A stretch of 48,172 nucleotides of DNA, from the NCBI RefSeq assembly GCF_000315625.1, contig NW_005434541.1:1-48172 (forward strand). Direction: 5' to 3'. The position numbers and the translations under genes were made by a program. Below the pieces are notes generated by a model. That model did not search any database and had not been told where the DNA came from. It saw only the letters and a list, made by a program, of their open reading frames with translations. Origin of the DNA: Guillardia theta CCMP2712 (taxonomy: Eukaryota > Cryptophyceae > Pyrenomonadales > Geminigeraceae). The stretch's first letter is position 1, and each line of letters starts with the position of its first letter. Positions 11,459 to 22,065 of this stretch are shown in pieces.

Positions 11459-12293
11459 TTAAAATGAAGTTACAACAAGTTTCATACAGACTCCCAATCT
11501 AAGTGTTCCCCACAACCTGTCAACCCTCCATCCCCACCTCACCTTCCATTCTCTCTTCGCTCCCTTCCCATTCCCCCTCGCCTTTCCCTTCCCTTCCCTC
11601 TTCCTTCTCTTGTCCGTCTCCGTTGAAGAACTCCTCCAGCGGCGACAAGTCAAATTTCCTCCGCGTCCCATAGATCGGCAGCCCCACACCATATCGTGCC
11701 ATAATCTCTTGATCAGTCATGAACTTCACCCTGACCTGATTCTCGCCCTTCCTCCACGCGTATGGGTCTTCCTCCTCCTCTTCCTCCCAGGTTTCCTCCA
11801 CCTCTCCCTCTTGGCTAGTTTTCTCTTCTCTGAATGCATCATCCGACAGCAGCGTAGTGCTCCCCTTTCCCACCTCGACGCTTCCATCGGAGCTTCGCGC
11901 CGTACAAGAGACTTCCTCTACCTCCCCGGACTGCTCGAACTGTTCCTTCCTCCTCCTCTGCGCATCGAAGGCGCGGATCGCACCCTTGAAGCTCAACGAG
12001 ATGCCTTCGGGGGACAGCTCCTGCTTCGAGCAAACGCCCTCGTCCTCCTGCTGAGTCTCCCGCAGCACCATCCTCGCCTGCGAGTTCTTCCTCGAGCTCA
12101 GTTTCAGAGCTGCCGCATGGGGCTCCTGCTTCAGCTCCCCCGGGTCGCTCTTCGCCCTCTTCCTCACAAGCGGCATGCTGGGCTGGACGAAGGCTTCAGG
12201 GCAGCTCTCCCACCTTCTTGCCCTCCCTCCTCCCACCGGGGCGCTGCAGCAGCATGCGGCGGCCACGAGCATGAGGAAGTTTAGCCTCCACAT
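11459..12293 (-). CDS. Secretory-signal protein of unknown function, highly charged
   Basis: A single-exon frame of 257 residues starting at the ATG at 12293. Seen: the N-terminus MWRLNFLMLVAAACCCSAP looks like a signal peptide, followed by an Arg-rich then strongly acidic chain. The only compact-looking part is near the end (KFMTDQEIMARYGVGLPIYG, then FDLSPLEEFF). The last 35 residues are Glu/Gly-rich and low in complexity. I do not recognise the family. It lies tail-to-tail with the channel gene, about 100 bp away, and head-to-head with the CDK11 gene. If the organism is a cryptophyte, ER entry could also lead to the plastid, but the Phe typical of plastid leaders is not evident at the likely cleavage site. 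It could be a lineage-specific secreted or ER protein. Confidence 0.6.
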
Positions 12294-13080
12294 ATCTGTG
12301 TAGCTCTACTCCACCTCAGGGATCAGCGAGCACGTCCTTGCGCTGAGCTCCATGGTATCCAAGTGCACGAGAGCATGGGCGACGAGCCTTTCCTGCATAC
12401 CAACGAGTGAGAGGCTACAACAAACAGCTGTTCTCTTGAGAAAACCAATCTAGCGCTCCAGAGGGGATCTTTGCTCCTCCTCCTCCTCCTTCATCTGACG
12501 CCCACAATCAAAACTCATCTTCATCTGCATGCCTTGCTCACTCATCGACGTCATTGTCTCTCTATCCACTTCGTCCACCCTCCCGCTCTGACTTCGCTCT
12601 TGGACCCTGCCAGCCTCCTTCACTTCCCAAACTCTGACCTGGTTCTGCTCTTCCCCTCTTGTCCTGTAACGATCTCATGTGACCTCTACTTCGAACTCGA
12701 ATGATTCTGCATCATCCATCCTCTCCTGCCTGTTCTCCTCCTTCCATCCTCCTCCCTCCAACCTGTCCTGTTTGTTCTGTTCCTTCGTCCCCTGGCCCAC
12801 ATCGACCTCCCCTCCCCTCTCCTCGCCGCCTCTCTCCATCTCACTTCTTCCTGCCATGTCTCTACTCTCTCCTTTCTCCCGTCTTCACTACCATTTCTCT
12901 TCCACCCTCCTCCTCTCTCCCTCCTCTTCCATCCCCGTTCCCCTCTCCGCTCCCTGCATTTTCAGTGGGGTTTACATCCCTGCCTGGACCCCTCACCCCC
13001 TCCTTTTACCATTGGACCACCCACCATACCCCATCGACCGGATCACAACCTATCGCCACCGGGCCTTCAAGCTAGTAACA
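12294..13080. other. Divergent intergenic region between the secretory-signal gene and CDK11
   Basis: CT-rich sequence on the plus strand with no supported gene. Long serine/proline-rich frames here simply reflect the CT bias. It must hold the promoters of both flanking genes, but no clear TATA element stands out. Confidence 0.4.
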
Positions 13081-16000
13081 ATGGAGGGCAAGCGGTCCAA
13101 GTGGGCAGACAGCGAGGAGGAGGGGGAGGAGGAGGAGGAGGTGAAGGACAAGGACGAGGTAAGTTCCTCCTGCTTCTCGCTCATCTCCCTTCCTCCTCCT
13201 CCTCCTCTCCGTGTATCCGCAGCCGCAGCCGCAGCCGCAGCCTCTTTGGATCCCGCCCTTTCTCCCTCCTCGATGCGACAATATCGCTCATCTTGTTTTC
13301 TTCATTCTCACCACTCATCATCCTCTCAATCATCCTCCTCTCTTCTATCCCTCTATCCTCCTCATCGCTTCCTCGCGCCCTCCTCCTCCCTCTCTACTCT
13401 CCATGCCAGGATCAATTTTCAAACCAAGCCGCACATAACGTCCTAGCAGGTGAAGGCGGCAGGTCCTCCGCCAGCCAAGAAGTCGAAATGGGAGACCACT
13501 CCATCTCCGAGGGCCGAGAAAGGAGAGGAAGAAGGGCCCAAGGGCGAAGCGGCTGGGAAGGAGGGGCAGGCGGATTTGGTAGGGGAGCATGCGTTTCGGA
13601 ACTGCAGGGTGAAATCCATTCAGGCAGCTCGAGCGACTGAGACAGGAGATGCGACGTCGGCGCTGGACATGCTGGAGGACAAGTTCGATCCTTTCTCTTC
13701 TCCCTTCGTTCTCTTACAGCAAGGAGCAGGCTGGCGGCTGGCGGCGCAGAGGGGCTAGCAGAGCAGCAGGTTGAAAGCTGGAGGGTGTGTAGGAGGAGCA
13801 TGAGACATTGTCGACTTGTGCAGGAGGTGCAGAATGCAGGAGAAGAGGGGGAGAAGGGAGAGACAGCGGCTGAAGCCAAGGAAAGCGAAGCGCAGCCCAT
13901 CATCGTCCAGTACAAGAAGGAGCTGAATCGGTGCAGGGAGGTAGACAGGTCCTACAAGAAGCTCAACAAGATTGACGAGGGGACGTATGGAGTTGTGTAC
14001 AGAGCGGAGTATGCCTGTGCTCTCGATGATGGAGCTGTCCTCACGCGCTCTCCCTGTGCTTCAGGTGCAAGATATCGAAGAGGATCGTGGCTTTGAAGCA
14101 GGTTCGATCGCTGTCGCATGCTTGCATTGGTCCCTTGACGGCCAGCCGCTGTCTCAGGTGAAGCTCGAGAGAGCAATCGAGGGCTTCCCCTTGACGGCTC
14201 TACGTGAACTGACGGTAAGCATGTGAAGGAGCTGGCGCTGCAGATGAAATCTTACTTTTACACCCTGCCTTCCTCCTTCCTCCTCCCACTCTCCCGCACT
14301 CCCTCTTCCTCCCTCCTACCTCCTCCCTCCTCCCTCTCCAGGTCCTCCTGGGCCTCCGACACCCCAACATAGTGGACGTTATCGAGATCGTGATCAGCCC
14401 GAAGAAGCAGGTGCGAGAGCGGGAGGGGGAGCAGCAGCGCCGGGGCAGCAGGAGAGCGTGACGAGGCATGCAGGTCTTCATGGTCATGGAGTATATGGAG
14501 CATGATTTCCGGGCCCTCATGGAGACGATGAAGGCCCCGTTCCGCACTGGACAGGCAGCAGCAGCTGGGGGAGAGCTGGAGAGAGCGGTGACGATTCTGT
14601 GCTCCGCAGGTGAAGTGCCTGATGAAGCAGCTGCTGAGCGGGGTGGAGTTCATGCACAGGTCCAAGAAGGAGGAGGGCAAAGAGGAGAGGAGAGGGGAGG
14701 AGGAGGAGGAGGAGGAGGAGGAGGAGGAGGAGGAGGAGGAGGAGGAGGAGGAGGAGGAGGAGGAGGAGGAGGAGGCAGAGGAGATGGTTGTGGTGGAAAG
14801 GAGGGGGTGGGAGACAGTGAAGGAAGGAGGAGAGGCAACGAGGAGGGTGGAGGTGGGAAATATGAGGAGGAGTGAAAGAGGAGGGGAGGAGGGAAGGAGG
14901 AGGAGTGAAAGAGGAGGGGAGGTGGAAGGAGGAAGAGGCTGGGATGGGGGGGGTTCGAACCGCTTCCTGCAGGCACTGGGTGATCCACCGGGACCTCAAG
15001 ACCTCGAACCTGGTGCGTTGACTTCCGAGGGTTCCACGGGCTTGACTAGGTCGGGACTTTCAGTTGCTGGACAACAAGGGATGCCTCAAAGTATGCGACT
15101 TCGGGCTCGCAAGAAAGGTCCTCCACCCTCCCCTTCCTTTCTCCCTCCACCTTCCCACCTCCTGTCCCCTCGAGCCCCAGCACGCATCCCTGCTCAGTCT
15201 GCCCCTCTCCTTTGCCTTCTCACCTGCTCCTTCTCGTCTCCTCCCTTGTTGACTTCGATATCCAGTACCACGACCCTGTCAAGGCGATGACGCCTGAGGT
15301 TGTCACTCTGTGGTACCGGGCTCCAGAGCTCCTCTACGGGGAAAAGGTATGCAAAATTACCCATTCTCTCCTTTCTCCGCTTCCAGCTCTACTCCAGCTC
15401 TACTGCAGATCATGATCTGCCAGTGCTACCCCTCTTGCTCCGCCGCTCTCTGCCTCCTCCTCAACCTCCTCCTTCGTCCATCCCCCTCCTCCCCTCCATA
15501 CTTCCCTCCTCACGGAACTGGTCAGCACTACTCGATCGCCATCGATATGTGGTCGGTCGGTTGCATCTTTGCCGAGTTGGTGCTCAAGGTGAAGAAACGC
15601 AGGAGAAGAGGAAGGAGAGGAAGGAGGAGGGGGGGTTGGTGGATGAAGGGGAGTTGATCTATGGAGGAGGAGGGGTTGGAGGAGGAAGAGGGGGTCGATG
15701 GAGGAGTGGGAGTGGGGGTGAGGGGTGGTCGGCTGTGGAGGAGGAGATTTGCTGACCTCTCCTCCTCCTCTAGGAGCCGCTGCTGCGAGGAAAGACGGAG
15801 CAAGATCAGAGGGACAAGATCGTCGAGCTCATCGGTTGTCATGATGGGAGGACGAGGAGGATGGAGAGGAAGGACGAAGGGAGATGCAGGGTCTATAGGA
15901 TGATGATGGCGACTACGATGATGAAGATGATAATGATGATGATGAGAGGGAGGGTATGAGGGGGTTGGAAGAGAAGGGGAAGAGCATGTTATGAGGGCTG

Positions 16001-16886
16001 TCAGGCCGGAAGGAGCCTGATGCTTGCTCGGCAGGAACACCAGACGAGGAGACGTGGCCCAAGTTCAAGGAGCTGCCGCTCTCAAAGGTCAGCTGAGCTC
16101 CTGCTGGGCACGGACAGTCCGACTGACCCCCTGCCGATCAGCATGTGAGGTACAAGAGGAGAAAAAACACTCTCCGAGACAAGATACCCAAGGCACCAGC
16201 ACATGCTTGCTCCCTCTCCCCCTCCTCTCACTCTCCCTTCCCCCAGGTCTCCTACACTGGTGGACCTTCCTTGAGCGACCTTGGGTTCGAGATGCTATCT
16301 CGCCTCCTCTACTATGACCCGGGTAAGCCTCCAGTGACCGGAGAGGTTGACTGAGTAAGGAATTAAGAGGGTGAGGGTAGCAGGAGGATATGAGGAGAGG
16401 AAGGGAGTTGGAGGGCAGGAGGTAATGGGACAGAGCGGAGGGAAGGAGGGCTTCGTGGAGAGGAAGAAAGAAAGAGTTACGAGACGTGGGTAGGTCAGTA
16501 TGGGAAGGAAGAAGGCAGGAGAGGAAGAGGGAGGGAGGGAGGGAGGGAGGGAGGGAGGGAGGGAGGGAGGGAGGAAAGGGGTAGGAGAGCAGAGCAGGGG
16601 AGTGGAGGGATGAACAAGGGAGGGTTACATGCCCCTGCAGAGCGTCGATGGACCGCCAAACGTGCTCTTGAGTCAGAGTTCTTCAAAGAGGTCTGCTACT
16701 CCCCTCTCCCCCCCCCCTCCTCTTCCCTCCCCCCGTCCTCCATTCCCTCTTCTCCTCCCTCTTCCCTTCCTCCTGTAAGGATCGTTCCTCATCGTGCTCG
16801 ACCAGGCGCCTCTCGCATGCAAGCCGGAGGACATGCCGACATGGCCCAGCACGGTGCTGCTTGCCCTCGCTGCCCACGGGAGCTGA
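13081..16886 (+). CDS. CDK11: CDK11 (PITSLRE-type) cyclin-dependent kinase
   Basis: Role: Ser/Thr kinase of the CDK11 group, linked in other eukaryotes to transcription and splicing with cyclin L. Seen: first exon 13081-13158, second from 13450, then kinase exons ending at 14008, followed by 14065-14101, 14158-14214, 14342-14410, 14474-14554, 14610-14659, 14973-15012, 15064-15117, 15266-15346, 15526-15588, 15774-15834, 16035-16087, 16142-16192, 16247-16322, 16641-16690 and 16806-16886. All kinase joins keep phase. Motifs: IDEGTYGVVYRA (glycine loop), RIVALKQ (catalytic Lys), GFPLTALREL (the PITSLRE/PSTAIRE position), HRDLKTSNLL (catalytic loop), DFGLARK, MTPEVVTLWYRAPE (activation segment, phosphorylatable Thr present) and KPEDMPTWP near the end. 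The N-terminal part is acidic and lysine-rich; its exons between 13450 and 13830 are not fully resolved. The 54-nt interval 16193-16246 is open in frame and may be retained. CDK10 is the main alternative, but EHD..LMETMK and HRDLKTSN favour CDK11. Confidence 0.9.
14698..14775. repeat. (GGA)n microsatellite in a CDK11 intron
   Basis: About 26 perfect GGA/GAG units inside the intron 14660-14972, which is almost wholly purine on the coding strand. Confidence 0.95.
16525..16575. repeat. (GGGA)n microsatellite in a CDK11 intron
   Basis: About a dozen GGGA units in the intron 16323-16640, which carries G-rich sequence on the coding strand. Confidence 0.95.
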
Positions 16887-17240
16887 CAGTTTGGCAGCAC
16901 GACGAGCCAAAGGGGAGCAGGAAGAAGAAAATGACGCCTGAGGTCGACGACAGGTGGGAGTCAGCTGGAGGAGGGAGCGGAGCTCTTCTTAGTTGCGATG
17001 CAGGGCGGCGGCCTACTTCGACGAGGATGGACGTTTCAACAGGGCGAGCGATTGAAGGAGGGGAGGGGTAGCTTCAAGGGTCCATGGTGGTGAATATGGG
17101 TGATGAAGATGAACAAGTGAACATGAAGGTTGACATCGTGGTGTGTTGATATCAAGAAAGAAATGAAGATTCAAGTAGGAGTTTCGGAGGAGTTCCCTAT
17201 CGACATCTCCTCTTCGCGAAGTTCCTCATTAAGAGTTGAC

Positions 17241-17279
<39 letters not shown>

Positions 17280-17425
17280 TTGTCAATCTGTTCTTCGTTT
17301 CCGTTGAAAGTTACCCCCCTACCCCAAAAGTTTCATCCACCTACCCCCCACTTTCACTACAATCACCATCTGTGATAGACCCGTGCTTAATCACCCCACC
17401 CTGCAAGTTGTCATAGCTGCTAGCA
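16887..17425. other. Intergenic region CDK11 to armadillo gene, with (GGAGCA)n
   Basis: No gene is supported. It contains a (GGAGCA)n hexamer tract at about 17241-17280. A frame running from 16887 towards 17071 is only a frame-shifted continuation of the CDK11 last-exon DNA. Confidence 0.5.
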
Positions 17426-18592
17426 ATGGTGGACGGGGATGGTGGGTTGGTAGCATGGCTGGTGGCGGCGGAGGATGGAGCAGGCGAGGGTCTGCAAGAC
17501 GATCAGCTGAACTCTCTGCTGGAGAGCCTCCTCTCACACCAGGTCGACCCTCGTGAGCTCGCAGCATTCCCTGCCCAGCAGGGGGAGCAAGACGAGAAGG
17601 CGGCATTGAAGTCAGGAGCGCAGACAGTGTTGGTGAGGGAAGGAGGGAGGGAGGGAGGGAGGGAAGGGGGGGAGGGAGGGAGCTGACGACTATGACAGGA
17701 TCTCATCACTCAGACGTTCTTGTACGGCTCTGAGAACGGCAGGCAGCTCGTCATCCGCATCCTTCACGCCATGGCCCTGCAGCGGAAGATGTTATGGGAG
17801 AGCCTGAGCAAGAGGAAGTTTGAAAGCGGCATCGCCTTCATCAAGCTCTTCGGTAAGCTTCCCAGCGGTGAGGTCGAGAGCATGTGGCTCCTCCTCATCG
17901 CCGACCTCTGCGTCATGCCGGAGGCTGCCAAGAAGGTCAGTCAGATTCTCTCCTCCTCCAAGGACACGCTGGACAAGGTCTTGACGCTCGTGGGGACCTC
18001 CAGCGCGCACGAGGACAGGGTGCATGCTTCGAGGATAGTGCGCTTCGTGTGCGCTCATGAGCCGCTGAAGGGCAAGATCTTGACGCTGCAAGGAGTAGTC
18101 ATGAAGTTCTCCAGGCTGCTGGTGCTGCCAGGGGACGAGCAGGCGGAGCTGCTGGCGCTGCCCTCCAAGATCCAGTCGCGTCCTACGTCGAGGCAGAACC
18201 AGGCGGAAGGTCAATCGACCTTCCGAGGGAGCAGGGGAGGGGCGCAGAAGCAGACGGCGGTGAAGCGAACGCCGAGCAAGGGGAAGCTAAACGCTATCAC
18301 TGAGGACGACGAGCCCCTGTCGGTGGTCGAGGAGAGGAGCATGGAGGTGGACAGCGAGTCGGGCCCGATCTCCCGCGCTGCCTCCGGGGCCCGGAGGCAG
18401 TCGGTGTCGAGCATACCGTCGGAGGGGAAGGGGAGGAGGAAGAGCGACGCCGTCAAAACTGAGCTTTTCGTCTTGACCCTGGACAACGCTTCCTCCTCCC
18501 ATAGAGTGCAGGGCAACATAGCAGCGGTTCTCTAGCCCCCCCTCCCCCTCTTACCCGCTACCTGCCCTTCCAGTGCGCTCCTGCTCCCTCTT

Positions 18593-18646
<54 letters not shown>

Positions 18647-19933
18647 ACCATATCTGCCGTGACTGAAGAGGCTGTGTAGACGGTGGCCACCATCCTGCAG
18701 GATGAGAAGAACTTGTCGGTGAGCTCTCAAGCCATTTCGGATTCTGCTGAACTAGTTTCTAGTCGCTCGCAGAGCATCACTTGAGCTCCTTGGTCACTCC
18801 CCTCCTCCGCCTCTTCCGCAAGTCGCATGGGTACACGAATCACCCTCTTCCCTGTCCTGTCTTGCTCCTCCCTCTGCTCTGCTCTGCTCTGCTCTGCTCT
18901 GCTCTGCTCTCACAGGCTCTCTAACTCTACCTCAGGTCGGCGCAAGAGCATGCTCTGAGAGCTCTCGGCAACCTCTTCGCCAAGCGGGGCTGCACTAGCC
19001 TCCTCCACAGCCTCGACACCCTCACAGACGTGGTGGAGGACCCGCCCAAGAAAGTCTCCTCCTCCCGCTCTGCAGACTTCTGTACCTCCTCCTCCTCCTG
19101 GTCCAGCATGACGATGACAAGACGCGCAGGTGTGCAGGTCCTCCTGCATCCTCTGCTCCAGGTCCTCCTGCAAGGAAGCGCGCGGGCTCAACAGTACGCC
19201 GCCCTGCTCGTAGCGAATTTGGTGAACGAACATGCACTAGATGTCCTCCCCCCCCCCCTCATCCTTGTCCTTGTCCTCCTCGCGCTTCTTCTTGTGCCCT
19301 CGTCCTCCCTCGCCCTCGCCCTCGTCGCCTTCTCGTCACCTCCTCCTTCTACTTTCTCATGCACTTGTTTGTGCTTGTCGTAGTCTGACTGTGGATCGCA
19401 AGGCGTGCGATGAGGCAGTATCACGCATTATCCTGGATGTGAGGGAGGGAGGGAGGGAGGGAGGGAGGGAGGGAGGGAGGGAGGGAGGGAGGGAGGGAGG
19501 GATGGATGGATGGATGGAGGGAGGGAGGGATAGGAAGGGAACGTGACTCAAGAGGCAGGTGCCAGAGCTGATCGAAGTCGTTCAATCTCGCTATCACGAT
19601 CACCTCCAAGGGTGAGTGGGTGCCAACTCAGCACACCTGACTGCCCAGCAGGAACCGAGCTCGAGCTCCGACTCCCGACCTCTCGTCCAGCAGCCTGCTA
19701 GATCTCAGCTCGACAAAGAGCACGTGGGTCACCGACATATCTGGTAAGGTTCCCCTGCTCCGTGAGGGCAGACGACTGACGGCCGAGCCCAAGGGGGAGG
19801 AGGAGGAGGAGGGGGGATCGTTGGACCAACCTGCGGCGAGCTGTGCGGAGTCGCGCTGAGCAATCTGGCGAGGAGCAGAGTGGTGCCGTTCGGGGCGAAG
19901 ACGAAAGGGAACTTGAAGTTTGCAACCTTGTAG
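17426..19933 (+). CDS. Armadillo-like helical repeat protein
   Basis: Seen: exons 17426-17632, 17699-18526, 18680-18718 and 18775-18830, then from 18936, then blocks at about 19160-19245, 19384-19438, 19559-19612 and 19655-19740, and a last block ending in a TAG at 19931-19933. The first five joins keep phase. The chain has repeated amphipathic helices of armadillo type, for example HALRALGNLFAKRG, HLSSLVTPLLRLFRKS and AQQYAALLVANLVNEHAL. The second exon encodes a helical block (GIAFIKLFGKLPSGEV, MWLLLIADLCVMPEAAKKV), then a basic, Ser/Arg-rich linker (about 18160-18460). The end of the block near 19080 and some later joins are uncertain. The partner is unknown; such proteins usually act as scaffolds. 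The gene ends 151 bp from the convergent acyl-anchored protein gene. Confidence 0.7.
18590..18652. repeat. (CTCCTG)n hexamer tract in an intron
   Basis: Near-perfect CTCCTG/CTGCTC units in the intron 18527-18679 of the armadillo gene, pyrimidine-rich on the coding strand. Confidence 0.95.
18874..18911. repeat. (GCTCT)n pentamer tract just before a 3' splice site
   Basis: About seven GCTCT units in the intron 18831-18935, acting as or next to its polypyrimidine tract. Confidence 0.9.
19441..19530. repeat. (GGGA)n followed by (GGAT)n in an intron
   Basis: About 15 GGGA units, then several GGAT units, then GGGA again, in an armadillo-gene intron starting at the donor near 19439. Confidence 0.95.
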
Positions 19934-20084
19934 ATGAGAAGGGGGAGGAGAGAAGTTGTCGTGAGATGTTGTACATTGATGCTAACAAGAGCCCATCGCA
20001 TCTCTGCCTCCCCTCGCTCCTCTCACCAGCTGCGGCTCCATTCCTTCGTTCCCGACGCGCGAGGAAGCGAGCAGGACGAGCACG

Positions 20085-21162
20085 TCACTTTACACTCCCG
20101 CCTTCATCTCCCGGGATGGAGTAGACGACCTTAGAGCCTTGGTAGAGGATGCGAGGAGAGTTCATTGTAGTCCCCTGCTGCCATGCTCCAGACTTCAGTA
20201 CTGAGTTCATCTGAGGAGGGGGGGGGAAAGAGTTGTGAGGAGACGAGCCTGCGGGTTGTACTACATGACCGTTCCCAGCATGTGGCGGGAAGTGCACTTG
20301 CTGCATGTTCATCTGCATGGGAGGCGTGTAGACTGACGGCTGTCCGGGCCTCGCCTGCTGTAGGCCGTGATGGGGGAGCAACTGCTGGTAGCGCATGTCG
20401 GGGTACTGAGGGGAGAACTCCACCTGCGCCTGGGTAGTGTCCAGAACCGTCTCCTCGCCGCTCCTCGGCGTGCTCATGTTCGGGCTGAAGGGCCCTGGAG
20501 GCTCCCTCGTAACCATTCGCTCCATCCTCGTGCCAGTAGCCATCCTGTCTCTCGGAGACGCCATGGGAGCATGAGCATTCTTCTCCCTCTGCCCTGACGG
20601 GGCCCTCCCATCGCGCGGCGTGCTCATCGGCGTGCTCATCGGCGTGCCTCGAGGAGTCGCACTCGGAGAGCTCACAGACAGTCCCTGCAGGAGGAGGAGA
20701 GTGAGATACGTCACACCGTCAACATAAGGAGCAAGAAAAAGGCAGGACGAGCAAGAAGCAAGCAAGACAGACGTCTGCAGCAGCAGCAGCAGCAGCAGCA
20801 GCACTCACCCCTTTCATGGTTGTCACGATGAACTCGAGGGGAGCTATCACGATGTTGCCATTTTCCAGGGCCGACTGCTTCCTCGGAGACTCCAGCGCAG
20901 CCCCTCCTGTGGAGTCGGGCCGGTGCTTCAGCTTCGGAACGTAGATCTCCTCCGACCCGACCCGCTGCTCGGGGACCATCATGCGAGGAGTCTTGCACGA
21001 CATGTCTCGATCTATCCTCTCGACGCCCGCCTGGCTGTGCATTCCATGCAAACCTCTGAGGGGCTGTTGCTCGGCGATCGCCCTCAGTCGAGAGTTGTTT
21101 TTGTGCTCAATGTCATATTTGTCCACCTTCCTTGGCTCGCACGCGCTACAAGCTTGTCCCAT
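20085..21162 (-). CDS. Predicted N-myristoylated and palmitoylated protein with a Pro/Met-rich tail
   Basis: Exon 1 is 21162-20809 and exon 2 is 20684-20085. The intron (20685-20808) begins GTGAGTGCTGCTG and ends CTCCTGCAG, and the join is in phase, giving 317 residues. Seen: the chain begins MGQACSACEPRK, a Gly-2 myristoylation context with two nearby cysteines suitable for palmitoylation, so membrane attachment is predicted. The middle has Ser-Pro sites. Exon 2 contains repeated TPRGTP, MSTPMSTPRD and MSTPRSG motifs, then a Gln/Met/Pro-rich stretch resembling a disordered region. I do not recognise a family or enzymatic domain. It ends 151 bp from the convergent armadillo gene. It could be a membrane-tethered scaffold or kinase target. 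Confidence 0.8.
20777..20802. repeat. (CAG)n tract at the 5' side of an intron
   Basis: Nine CAG units on the plus strand (CTG on the coding strand) directly after the intron donor of the acyl-anchored protein gene. Confidence 0.95.
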
Positions 21163-22065
21163 GCTTCTGATCGCCCAGTTGAAAGCTCAAGGGCACGGTG
21201 TTTTTTGTATCAAGTTCGCCGATAATCACAGGACATTGAACTACAACAAGCAAAACGTCAGTATGTACTTGAGGGTATCCATAGGAGGGAATGCTAGAAA
21301 GAGATCGAATTGTCCAACAACCAAGAGTATGATGAAGATCATGACAGCTCAGGGTGAGCATATCGGAGTTCATAACAAGTGGGCATTGCTTGGAATTGCC
21401 AATGTCAAATTGCGCATTAGGAGTACAGAAAAAGACAAGGAAAGGGGTGGAGCAAGGACTGCAGTAAGAGAACAAGTTCAAGAGTTGATCATCATATCAG
21501 AGTGAGAGGACAACAGGTCAGAGTTGATGATTATCGTGCATTGATATCGCAAGTGACATTGAAAATGCCGAAAGACCCGAAAGACCCTATCGGCCTCTGT
21601 GCATGAAAAAGGGTTGCAGGGTAACGACCCTCTCAACCGGCCTTCCACCCCTGCCAACCTATGCGATGTACCCCTGGTACCCTCGACAGAAATAAGGTAC
21701 AACACATACATTTGAATATATCACAGATACATTCAAAAAACTCTATATAAGCTATACCAGTACATCTATTAGCGATACATTATCTTCAGGTGCTGTATGA
21801 GCCCTCGGGATTCCTGTCGGGCAGATCGAGCGATCCATGGCTACCCCTCGCCCGCGCGCCTCCTCCTCCTCCTCCTCCTCCTCCTCCTCCTCCTCCTCCT
21901 CCTCCTCCTCCTCCTCCTCCTCCTCCTCCTCCTCCTCCTCCTCTTCCCCATCTTCGTCTTCCTCCTCCTCCTTGTCACCCGTCTCCTTGTTCCCACCTGG
22001 AACACTCCCATACATCTCATCACTTCCCTTCATGCCAGGTTGCTAATGCGCAGATGTGACAATCG
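21163..22065. other. Intergenic and 5' region between acyl-anchored protein gene and jouberin homologue
   Basis: 21170-21780 is AT-richer and shows no supported gene. 21857-21945 is a (TCC)n tract. The unresolved first exon of the jouberin homologue should lie in 21780-22065, since its long open frame from 22066 has no ATG before 22688. Confidence 0.5.
21857..21945. repeat. (TCC)n microsatellite
   Basis: About 29 TCC/CTC units just upstream of the jouberin homologue, probably in its first intron or 5' untranslated region. Confidence 0.95.

Noticed and set aside
14610-15290. Frame with a poly-Glu run after the CDK11 exon
   Set aside because: The exon ends at 14659 with a GT donor. The poly-Glu run is the (GGA)n intron, and the kinase motif HRDLKTSN resumes at 14973.
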